Part shown: positions 1 through 6,534 of the stretch, in pieces
Layout: each line of letters opens with the position of its first letter
Numbering within the stretch: position 1 is the first letter of the stretch
Source of the DNA: Betaproteobacteria bacterium
GTDB lineage: Bacteria; Pseudomonadota; Gammaproteobacteria; Burkholderiales; SG8-39
Assembly (NCBI GenBank): GCA_016867955.1
Contig: VGIE01000026.1
Coordinates: 1-12,396 of the forward strand
Reading direction: 5' to 3'
DNA length: 12,396 bases
Program-made: the position numbers and the translations under genes
Notes under the pieces: model-generated
Told to the model about the DNA's origin: nothing
Databases searched by the model: none
Seen by the model: the letters and a program-made list of their open reading frames with translations, nothing else

Positions 1-243
1 CTGTTGGAGGCAAACAAGGCCTTTACGGCACAGGCCATCGCGGTGAACCGCCAGATGGGCTGGGATACCTCCAGGATCAATGTCAATGGCGGCGCCATCG
101 CCCTCGGCCACCCGATCGGCGCCTCGGGATGCCGGATTCTGGTGACCCTGATTCATGAAATGATCCGAAGGGATGCCAAACGCGGGCTGGCGTCGCTATG
201 CATCGGCGGCGGCATGGGCGTGGCGCTGGCCATCGAACGCTAG
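1..243 (+). CDS. phaA: Acetyl-CoA acetyltransferase (beta-ketothiolase) PhaA, C-terminal part
   Basis: This is the last 80 codons of a thiolase; the 5' part lies outside the window. PhaA condenses two acetyl-CoA to acetoacetyl-CoA, the first step of polyhydroxybutyrate synthesis in the cytoplasm. Seen: GHPIGASG with the catalytic His, and the CIGGGMG loop with the second catalytic Cys. The stretch QMGWDTSRINVNGG is typical of the PhaA branch of the family. The gene ends in TAG 115 bp before a phaB-like gene, the usual phaA-phaB order. Odd: the near-invariant NEAF loop reads NKAF (AAG at 16-18), followed by Thr where Ala is usual. The next gene is broken, so phaA may also be decaying, but the rest of it cannot be seen. 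Function of the family is established; loss of activity is inference. Confidence 0.93.
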   Translation: MLEANKAFTAQAIAVNRQMGWDTSRINVNGGAIALGHPIGASGCRILVTLIHEMIRRDAKRGLASLCIGGGMGVALAIER

Positions 244-357
244 CGCGCCTGGGATGACTGCGGTTGGGCGCCCTTGCCCCGGAGAGCGCAAGGGGATGTT
301 CCGCCTCGAATTGGCGCTCCTGGTTTTTCCGGGGTTAAACGAATTGGGGGGGGCGAG

Positions 358-1100
358 ATGGCGAACAGGGTCGCAATCATCACCGGGGGCATGGGCGGAC
401 TGGGTGAAACCATCAGCACCAAGATGGCAGATGCCGGCTACATCGTCGTGGTGACCTTTTCGCCGTCCAACAAGAATGCCGAGAAGTGGCTCGAGGACAT
501 GAAGGCGCGGGGTTATGCGTTTAAGGCCTATCCGGTCGACGTGGCCGATTACGAATCCTGCGAGCGCTGCGTAGAGCGCATTGCTAGGGAGGTCGGCACG
601 GTCGACATCCTGGTGAACAACGCCGGCATCACGCGCGACATGACCTTTCGCAAGATGACAAAGGCTGACTGGGACATCACGCTGCGGACCAACCTCGACT
701 CGGTCTTCAACATGTCAAGCAGGTCTGCGACGGCATGGTCGAGTGCGGTTAAGGGCGCATCATCAATGTGTCCTCGGTAAACGGCTCGAAGGGTGCCTTC
801 GGCCAGACCAACTACGCGGCCGCCAAGGCCGGCATGCACGGCTTCACCAAGCCGCTGGCTCTCGAGGTCGCCAAGAAGGGGGTCACCGTCAACACCATCT
901 CGCCCGTCTACATCGGTACCAAGATGGTCACGGCCATCCGGCCGGAAATCCTGGAGTCGAAGATCATTCCCCAGATCCCGGTGGGGCGCCTGGGCAAGCC
1001 GGAGGAAGTGGCCGGCCTGATCATCTACCTTTGTTCCCGGGAGGCTGCCTTCGTGAATGGCGCCAATAACGCCATCAATGGCGGCCAGCACATGCATTAG
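358..1100 (+). pseudogene. phaB: Broken acetoacetyl-CoA reductase PhaB (frameshift plus in-frame stop)
   Basis: PhaB is an NADPH-dependent short-chain dehydrogenase that reduces acetoacetyl-CoA to (R)-3-hydroxybutyryl-CoA, the monomer for PHB synthase. The first part reads MANRVAIITGGMGGLG (Rossmann glycine motif), NNAGITRD and FRKMTKADW, all PhaB-like. After FNM near 714 one base is missing: the homologous text KQVCDGMVECG continues only in the frame of 717. That frame then meets TAA at 750-752, where PhaB has Trp (GWGRI). Downstream the same frame gives GRIINVSSVNG, the catalytic Tyr (813-815) and Lys (825-827), and ends NGGQHMH. The usual SPGY motif reads SPVY (GTC at 906-908). With the base restored the length is 247 aa, as in the family. 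A GTG at 768 could start only a C-terminal fragment. Start ATG 358 follows a G-rich SD-like run. Two independent lesions argue against a single sequencing error. Confidence 0.85.
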
Positions 1101-1123
1101 ACCGGGGTGGGCCGGGGTCGAGC

Positions 1124-1143
1124 CTGGCGGCTGCCAGTTCTTT
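1124..1143 (+). terminator. Weak hairpin terminator candidate after phaB
   Basis: CTGGC (1124-1128) pairs with GCCAG (1133-1137) around a GGCT loop, followed by TTCTTT. The stem is only 5 bp and the T-tract is interrupted, so it is a weak intrinsic terminator at best. Its position just after phaB and before a possible phaR promoter fits separate transcription of phaR. Confidence 0.3.
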
Positions 1144-1171
1144 GGCCATACCCGTTTATTGTGCGACGCGG

Positions 1172-1177
1172 TAGAAT
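1172..1177 (+). promoter_or_regulatory. Possible -10 box upstream of phaR
   Basis: TAGAAT resembles a sigma-70 -10 element and lies 137 bp before the phaR start, in the phaB-phaR gap. No good -35 is visible at 16-18 bp upstream, so the assignment is weak. Confidence 0.25.
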
Positions 1178-1205
1178 GGCGCGCCAGACGCAGAGACGTG
1201 CCCGC

Positions 1206-1233
1206 GCGCGCATTCGCCCGTGCGCGCATTCGC
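1206..1233 (+). repeat. 12-bp direct repeat upstream of phaR
   Basis: GCGCGCATTCGC occurs at 1206-1217 and again at 1222-1233, identical copies with a 16-bp period. It lies 82-109 bp before the phaR start and just downstream of the possible -10 box. PhaR proteins are known to repress their own gene, so these could be operator half-sites. The sequence itself shows only the repeat. Confidence 0.5.
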
Positions 1234-1314
1234 TGAAATCCGCGAACGGAATGGGTGATCAGGCGCCGCCCGGTTTGAAAAACGTTACGAATCCTAGGGT
1301 TTCATGAAAATTCC

Positions 1315-1944
1315 ATGGCCGATACCAGCGCTCTCCGCCTGATCAAGAAGTACCCGAACCGCCGGCTCTACGACACGCAGACGAGTGAGTACATCACGCT
1401 TGTTGACGTCAAGGAGCTGGTCCTGGAGAACGAAGCGTTCCAGGTCGTCGACGCCAGGACCGGCGATGACCTGACCCGCTCGATACTGCTGCAGATCATC
1501 CTGGATGAGGAAGCCGCGGGCGCGCCGATGTTCTCGTGCGACGTGCTGTCGCAGTTCATCAGGTTCTACGGCAACGCCATGCAGGGCATGGTCGGGACCT
1601 ACCTCGAGCGCAATGTCGAACTGTTCAACGAAGTGCAGAAGCGCTTTGAGGAGCAGTCCAAGGCCATGTACGGCGCCAACCCGAACATGAACCAGGACCT
1701 CTGGCGGCAGTTTCTGACCTTCCAGGGACCGGCCATGCAGAGCCTGGTGACTTCCTACATGGAACAGAGCAAGAGCATGTTCACCCAGATGCAGGAGCAG
1801 TTGCAGAACCAGACCCGCAACATGTTCGTGGGCTTCCCTTTTCCGGGCCTCGTGCCGGGAGCGACGCCGCCGGGCGGCAAGGCGGCGTCTCTGACAGGCG
1901 CTGAGCTTGCTGCGGGCGAGAAGAAGCCCGACGACAAGGCCTAG
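1315..1944 (+). CDS. phaR: Polyhydroxyalkanoate synthesis repressor PhaR
   Basis: PhaR is a DNA-binding repressor that also binds PHA granules. In known systems it represses phasin genes and its own gene until polymer appears. The 209-aa protein has the PHB/PHA accumulation regulator DNA-binding domain at about residues 8-65 (IKKYPNRRLYDT, then YITLVDVK). Two related helical segments follow, about 78-120 (FSCDVLSQFIRFYGNAM) and 128-172 (DLWRQFLTFQGPAMQ), matching the two PHB_acc repeats. The tail is Gly/Ala/Lys-rich. Both domains look complete, in contrast to the broken phaB before it. No clear SD precedes ATG 1315. An out-of-frame ATG at 1304 with AGGG 4 nt upstream opens a 12-codon ORF overlapping the start. 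Family assignment is firm; target genes are not visible here. Confidence 0.95.
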   Translation: MADTSALRLIKKYPNRRLYDTQTSEYITLVDVKELVLENEAFQVVDARTGDDLTRSILLQIILDEEAAGAPMFSCDVLSQFIRFYGNAMQGMVGTYLERNVELFNEVQKRFEEQSKAMYGANPNMNQDLWRQFLTFQGPAMQSLVTSYMEQSKSMFTQMQEQLQNQTRNMFVGFPFPGLVPGATPPGGKAASLTGAELAAGEKKPDDKA

Positions 1945-1995
1945 GCCGCGGGCCCGCAGTTCATTCGTCCGCCGCCCGCTTCAGTCGCCCAGCAC

Positions 1996-3486
1996 ATGGC
2001 AGCAAACCCGAAGGTCGGTTTCGTTTCACTCGGCTGCCCCAAGGCCCTGGTCGATTCCGAGCGCATCCTGACGCAGCTGCGCACCGAGGGTTACGCTGTT
2101 TCGCCGACCTATGCCGGCGCCGACATCGTGATCGTGAACACCTGCGGCTTCATCGACTCCGCTGTGGAAGAATCGCTGGACGCGATCGGCGAGGCGCTGG
2201 CTGAAAATGGCCGCGTCATCGTGACCGGCTGCCTTGGCGCCAAGGGCGATGTGGTCAGGCAAGCGCACCCGAAAGTGCTGGCAGTCACCGGGCCGCATGC
2301 CCTGGACGAGGTGATGACGGCGGTCCACGAGCACCTGCCGAACACTGCGCCGCACGACCCCTACATCAGCCTGATTCCCGCGTCTGCCGCGGGCGTCGGC
2401 GTCAAGCTTACCCCCAGGCATTACGCCTACCTGAAGATCTCCGAGGGCTGCAACCACCGCTGCACCTTCTGCATCATCCCGTCGCTGCGCGGCGACCTGT
2501 TGTCGCGTCCGGTGGGCGAGGTGATGGAAGAGGCCGAGCGCCTCGTCAACGCCGGCGTGCGCGAACTGCTGGTCATCTCGCAGGACACCAGCGCCTACGG
2601 CGTCGATGTCCGCTACCGCACCGGGTTCTGGGGCGGCAGGCCCCTGCGCACGCGCATGACGGAACTGGCCGGCGCGCTGGGCAGCCTCGGCGCCTGGGTC
2701 CGGTTGCATTACGTGTATCCCTATCCGCATGTGGACGACGTGATCCCGCTGATGGCGGACGGCCGGATCCTGCCCTACCTGGACGTGCCCTTCCAGCACG
2801 CCAGCCGGCGCATCCTCAAGCTGATGAAGCGGCCGGCGGCGGCCGAAGCCAACCTCGAGCGCATCCGCGCCTGGCGGGCGATCTGTCCGGACCTGACCAT
2901 TCGCAGCACCTTCATCGCCGGTTTCCCCGGCGAGACCGAGGCGGAGTTCCAGGAGCTGCTGGATTTCCTCGCCGAGGCGCGGCTCGACCGCGTGGGCTGC
3001 TTCGCCTACTCGCCGGTGGAGGGCGCGCAGGCCAATGCGCTGGCCGGCGCCCTGCCCGAATCAGTGCGGGAGGACCGGCGCGCGCGGCTGATGCAGCTGC
3101 AGGAGTCCATCAGCGCGGAGCGCCTGCAGGCGAAGATCGGCCTGCGGATGACCGTGCTCGTCGACGAGGCCCAGCCGGGGCGTGCGGTTGCGCGCTCCGC
3201 TGCCGACGCGCCCGAGATCGACGGCGTGGTGTGCATCGAGAACGCACGCGGCCTGAAGGTCGGCGAATTCGTCGAGGTCGAAGTGCTTGCGGCCGATGCG
3301 CACGACCTGTACGCGCGCCCGGTTACCGCTCGCAAGCAACCTCCGGTCAGTCCTGCGAAGCAGGTGCCGGCCGCGAGGCGAGCGGCGGCCGCAATGCGAA
3401 TGCCGGCAGAGAGGCGAACACCTGCAGCAAGGCAAACCCCGGCGGCGACCAAGCCCGTCACACGCGCCGGTCGCCGCACGGGCTGA
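1996..3486 (+). CDS. rimO: Ribosomal protein S12 methylthiotransferase RimO with an extra C-terminal tail
   Basis: RimO is a radical-SAM enzyme with two iron-sulfur clusters that adds a methylthio group to an aspartate (Asp89 in E. coli numbering) of ribosomal protein S12. The N-terminal MTTase domain has Cys14, Cys50 and Cys79 as cluster ligands, and GCPKALVDSE is the RimO signature that separates it from MiaB. The radical-SAM motif EGCNHRCTFC supplies Cys152, Cys156 and Cys159. A TRAM domain spans about residues 378-442. Most RimO proteins end near residue 440, but this one continues about 50 residues in a basic Ala/Pro/Arg stretch with imperfect PAxR repeats. No SD is evident before ATG 1996. 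The gene lies 51 bp after phaR and 32 bp before the thiolase, so the three may be cotranscribed. Confidence 0.96.
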   Translation: MAANPKVGFVSLGCPKALVDSERILTQLRTEGYAVSPTYAGADIVIVNTCGFIDSAVEESLDAIGEALAENGRVIVTGCLGAKGDVVRQAHPKVLAVTGPHALDEVMTAVHEHLPNTAPHDPYISLIPASAAGVGVKLTPRHYAYLKISEGCNHRCTFCIIPSLRGDLLSRPVGEVMEEAERLVNAGVRELLVISQDTSAYGVDVRYRTGFWGGRPLRTRMTELAGALGSLGAWVRLHYVYPYPHVDDVIPLMADGRILPYLDVPFQHASRRILKLMKRPAAAEANLERIRAWRAICPDLTIRSTFIAGFPGETEAEFQELLDFLAEARLDRVGCFAYSPVEGAQANALAGALPESVREDRRARLMQLQESISAERLQAKIGLRMTVLVDEAQPGRAVARSAADAPEIDGVVCIENARGLKVGEFVEVEVLAADAHDLYARPVTARKQPPVSPAKQVPAARRAAAAMRMPAERRTPAARQTPAATKPVTRAGRRTG

Positions 3487-3518
3487 ACATTTCCAGCACC
3501 CCAGCAAGGAGAACGAAA

Positions 3519-4703
3519 ATGGCAATTCGCGACGTGGTGGTTGTGGGCGCCGCCCGGACAGCGATTGGGGATTACGGCGCCTCGCTCAAGGATGTGCCGG
3601 CGACGGCGCTCGGCGCCACGGCGATCCGCGAGGCGGTGGCGCGCGCCAAGGTCGACCCGGCGTCCGTCGGCCACGTGGTCATGGGCAACATCATTCAGGG
3701 CGAGGCGCGGGACATCTACCTTTCGCGCGTCGCGGCCATCGACGCCGGCCTGCCGGTCGGCACGCCCTGCCTGACCGTGAACCGGCTCTGCGGTTCCGGT
3801 CTGCAGGCCATCGTGTCGGCCGCCCAGCACATCCAGCTCGGCGACATCGACTGCGCCGTCGGCGGCGGTGCCGAGAGCATGAGTCGTTCCGCCTACATCA
3901 TTCCCGCCGCGCGCTGGGGCCAGCGCATGGGCGACGCCGCGGTGGTCGACATGATGACGGCGACCCTGCACGACCCGTTCGGTCATGGCCACATGGGCGT
4001 CACGGCCGAGAACATCGCCGCGAAGTACGGCTTCACGCGCGAGCAGCAGGACGAGTTCGCGCTCGGCAGCCACATGAAGGCGGCCGCTGCGCAGCGCAAC
4101 GGCCATTTCACCAGCCAGATCGTCCCCTATGAACTGAAGACCCGCAAGGGCGTGGTCCAGTTCGCCACCGACGAGCACGTCCGCCCGGACGCCAAGCTGG
4201 AGGACATGTCCAAGCTCAAGCCGGCATTCAAGAAGGACGGCACCGTGACCGCCGGCAACGCCTCGGGTATCAATGACGCTGCCGCCGCGGTGGTCCTGAT
4301 GGATGCGGGGGCGGCCGCGAAGCGGGGACTCAAGCCGCTGGCACGCATGGTGGCCTATGCGCATGCCGGCGTCGAGCCGCATCTCATGGGGCTGGGCCCC
4401 ATTCCGGCCTCCAGGCGAGTATTCGAGAAGGCCGGCCTCAAGCCCTCCGACATGGACATCATCGAGTCGAACGAGGCCTTTGCGGCCCAGGCCCTGGCCG
4501 TGGTACGCGACCTGGACCTGGACCCGGCGAAGGTCAATCCGAATGGCGGTGCCGTGGCCCTAGGCCATCCGGTGGGCGCCTCGGGTTGCATCATCACCAT
4601 CAAGGCGCTGTACGAGCTGCAGCGCACGCAGAAGCGCTACGCGCTGGTCACGCTGTGCATCGGCGGCGGACAGGGCATCGCCGCGATCTTCGAGCGCCTG
4701 TAG
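3519..4703 (+). CDS. bktB: BktB-type acetyl-CoA C-acyltransferase (beta-ketothiolase)
   Basis: This is a complete 394-aa thiolase. All catalytic elements are present: nucleophile Cys91 in NRLCGSG, Asn318 in NEAFAAQ, His350 in ALGHPVGASG and Cys380 in TLCIGGG. The stretches RVAAIDAG, PAARWGQRMGDA, TAGNASG and the end GGGQGIAAIFERL resemble BktB of Cupriavidus more than PhaA. BktB makes acetoacetyl-CoA and also longer 3-ketoacyl-CoA such as 3-ketovaleryl-CoA for PHA copolymers; a role in fatty-acid degradation is also possible. A good SD, AAGGAG at 3506-3511, sits 7 nt before ATG 3519. The gene follows rimO closely and ends before a shared terminator. Unlike the phaA remnant at the window start, no damaged motif is seen. 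Thiolase is certain; the BktB subtype is recognition without a search. Confidence 0.93.
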   Translation: MAIRDVVVVGAARTAIGDYGASLKDVPATALGATAIREAVARAKVDPASVGHVVMGNIIQGEARDIYLSRVAAIDAGLPVGTPCLTVNRLCGSGLQAIVSAAQHIQLGDIDCAVGGGAESMSRSAYIIPAARWGQRMGDAAVVDMMTATLHDPFGHGHMGVTAENIAAKYGFTREQQDEFALGSHMKAAAAQRNGHFTSQIVPYELKTRKGVVQFATDEHVRPDAKLEDMSKLKPAFKKDGTVTAGNASGINDAAAAVVLMDAGAAAKRGLKPLARMVAYAHAGVEPHLMGLGPIPASRRVFEKAGLKPSDMDIIESNEAFAAQALAVVRDLDLDPAKVNPNGGAVALGHPVGASGCIITIKALYELQRTQKRYALVTLCIGGGQGIAAIFERL

Positions 4704-4704
4704 A

Positions 4705-4788
4705 GGGACCGCACGGCCTGCTCCGCGGGCTCGGCCGCGCTGCGCAAGCGGGGACCGCACGGCACGCTCCGCAGGCTCGGCCGCGCTG
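4705..4788 (+). repeat. Two near-identical 38-bp direct repeats downstream of bktB
   Basis: Copies at 4705-4742 and 4751-4788 both begin GGGACCGCACGGC and end GGCTCGGCCGCGCTG. They differ at 3 of 38 positions and are separated by an 8-bp spacer (46-bp period). They begin one base after the bktB stop codon. No reading frame of interest runs through them. They could be a genome-wide interspersed intergenic repeat or a local duplication. The remaining 4789-4847 shows nothing recognisable. Confidence 0.75.
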
Positions 4789-4847
4789 TTGCCTGCCGCC
4801 TACGTTTTCGCTCGGAAGGACCTCGCGAAAGCGCGGGGGCAAATAAA

Positions 4848-4875
4848 AACGCCCGGGGCTGACGCTCCGGGCGTT
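4848..4875 (-). terminator. Intrinsic terminator of lysS, shared with the converging bktB side
   Basis: AACGCCCGG (4848-4856) pairs with CCGGGCGTT (4867-4875), and the stem can extend inward by about 2-3 pairs. On the minus strand the hairpin is followed by TTTTTATTT, giving a strong terminator 22 bp past the lysS stop. On the plus strand the following CTTATT is weaker, so termination of the bktB transcript is likely but less certain. Confidence 0.85.
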
Positions 4876-4896
4876 CTTATTGAGCGCGGGACAGGA

Positions 4897-6429
4897 TTAC
4901 CCTTCCGGCCGCAGGTGCGGGAACAGCAGCACGTCGCGGATGCTCGGGCTGTCGGTCAGCAGCATCACCAGCCGGTCGATGCCGATGCCTTCGCCCGCGG
5001 TTGGCGGCATGCCGTGCTCGAGGGCGCGGATGTAGTCGGCGTCGAAGAACATGGCCTCCTCGTCGCCGGCGGCCTTGGCAGTCGCCTGCGCCTCGAAGCG
5101 CGCGGCCTGGTCTTCCGGGTCGTTCAGCTCGGAGAACCCGTTGGCCATCTCGCGGCCCGTGATGTAGAGCTCGAAGCGGTCGGTGATATTTGGGTTGCCG
5201 TCATTGCGTCGCGCCAGCGGCGAGACTTCGGCGGGGTAGTCGACGATGAAGGTCGGCTGGATCAACTGCTGCTCGGTGGTTTCCTCGAACAACATCAGCT
5301 GCAGTGCGCTCAGCCCGGCGGCGTTTGGCGTATCCACGCCATGGCGCTTCAGCGCCGACACCACGAATTCGCGGTCGGCGAGCTTCTCCTCCGTGTACTC
5401 CGGTTTGAATCTGCAGATAGCCTGGTTGGGCGTGAGGCGCGCGAACGGCTGCCCGAGGTCGACCACATGCTCGCCATACTTCACCTTCGTTGTGCCCAGG
5501 ACGTTCATCGCGACGGTCCGCAGCATCTCCTCGGTGAAGCTCATCAGGTAGCGGTAGTCCCGGTAGGCCTCGTAGAACTCGATCATGGTGAATTCGGGGT
5601 TGTGGCGCGTCGAGATGCCCTCGTTGCGAAAATTGCGGTTGATCTCGAACACCTTTTCGAACCCGCCGACCACCAGGCGCTTCAGGTACAGCTCCGGCGC
5701 GATGCGCAGGAACAGTTTCATGTCGAGGGCGTTGTGATGGGTTTCGAAGGGCTTGGCGCTGGCCCCGCCCGGGATCGGCTGCATCATGGGTGTCTCGACC
5801 TCGAGGTAGCCGCGGCCGACCATGAAGTTGCGGATCTCCTGGATGACGCGGCTGCGCGTCTGGAAGACGTTGCGCGCCTCCTGGCTGGTGATCAGGTCGA
5901 TGTAGCGCTGCCGGTATCGTGCTTCCTGGTCGGTGAGGCCATGGAATTTTTCCGGCAGGGGGCGCAGCGCCTTGGCCAGAAGGCGCAGCGAGCGCGCCTG
6001 GATGGTGAGCTCGCCGGTGCGGGTGCGAAACAGCGTGCCCTCGACGCCGAGGATGTCGCCGATGTCCCAGTGCTTGAAGGCCTGGTGCACCTCCGCTCCC
6101 GTGACGTCGTTGGTGACGTAGATCTGAATGCGCCCTCCCATGTCCTGCAGTGTGGCAAAGCTGGCCTTGCCCATAACGCGCTTGAGCAGCATGCGACCGG
6201 CCATTTGCACCGCCACCGGCGCTGCCTCGAGTTCCTCCTTGCTCCGGCCACCATGCACGGCATGGATGTCGGCGCTGACATCACGGCGCTCGAAGTCGTT
6301 CGGGAACGGATTGGCCGACTTGCGCAGTTCTGTGAGCTTGGCGCGACGCTCGGCGATGAGGTGGTCCGCGTCGGCGGGTTCGGCGGGCGCGGGCCTGGCC
6401 TGTTCATCGGGCTTGCGGTCTGCGGACAT
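4897..6429 (-). CDS. lysS: Lysyl-tRNA synthetase, class II
   Basis: LysS charges tRNA-Lys with lysine using ATP, in the cytoplasm. The N-terminal half carries the OB-fold anticodon-binding domain (about residues 70-155 of 510). The class II catalytic core shows motif 1 (ETPMMQPIPGGA, about 212-223), motif 2 (RNFRNEGISTRHNPEFTMIE, about 265-284) and motif 3 (GIGIDRLVMLL, about 481-491). The protein ends DVLLFPHLRPEG, typical of the bacterial family. Start: ATG 6429 (MSADRK) has GGAG 5 nt upstream. ATG 6456, nine codons earlier, has no SD, so I prefer 6429; the longer form would be 519 aa. The gene lies 105 bp after prfB on the same strand, a conserved pair, and a strong terminator follows it. 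Confidence 0.96.
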   Translation of the reverse strand: MSADRKPDEQARPAPAEPADADHLIAERRAKLTELRKSANPFPNDFERRDVSADIHAVHGGRSKEELEAAPVAVQMAGRMLLKRVMGKASFATLQDMGGRIQIYVTNDVTGAEVHQAFKHWDIGDILGVEGTLFRTRTGELTIQARSLRLLAKALRPLPEKFHGLTDQEARYRQRYIDLITSQEARNVFQTRSRVIQEIRNFMVGRGYLEVETPMMQPIPGGASAKPFETHHNALDMKLFLRIAPELYLKRLVVGGFEKVFEINRNFRNEGISTRHNPEFTMIEFYEAYRDYRYLMSFTEEMLRTVAMNVLGTTKVKYGEHVVDLGQPFARLTPNQAICRFKPEYTEEKLADREFVVSALKRHGVDTPNAAGLSALQLMLFEETTEQQLIQPTFIVDYPAEVSPLARRNDGNPNITDRFELYITGREMANGFSELNDPEDQAARFEAQATAKAAGDEEAMFFDADYIRALEHGMPPTAGEGIGIDRLVMLLTDSPSIRDVLLFPHLRPEG

Positions 6430-6534
6430 GCGGTCTCCGGCTCTGGTAGGGGTCATCCGGCAGGAATTTCTGTCAGGATATGACGTTGGATATCAATGTT
6501 CGATTGTAGGCTTCCGAATGACTGTCGGTACTGA

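Noticed and set aside
346..353. Run of eight G just before phaB, as a possible phase-variation tract
   Set aside because: It probably forms part of the G-rich SD; it is outside the coding frame, and phaB is already inactive by other lesions.
768..1100. C-terminal PhaB fragment as a separate gene from GTG 768
   Set aside because: It lacks the Rossmann nucleotide-binding half and any SD, so an independent function is unlikely; it is better treated as part of the phaB pseudogene.
549..1229. 226-codon minus-strand frame opposite phaB
   Set aside because: Although phaB is broken, this frame mirrors phaB codons and has no family features; it is not a replacement gene.
2026..2799. 257-codon minus-strand frame inside rimO
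   Set aside because: Shadow of rimO; no recognisable domain and no start signal.
3006..4382. 458-codon open frame on the minus strand across the rimO end and bktB
   Set aside because: It overlaps two genes with clear catalytic motifs, and its composition (His/Arg/Gly/Ala-rich) is typical of a shadow frame.
4789..6483. 564-codon open frame on the plus strand opposite lysS
   Set aside because: It is antisense to a well-supported lysS, lacks family motifs, and reflects GC-rich codon bias in the opposite strand.
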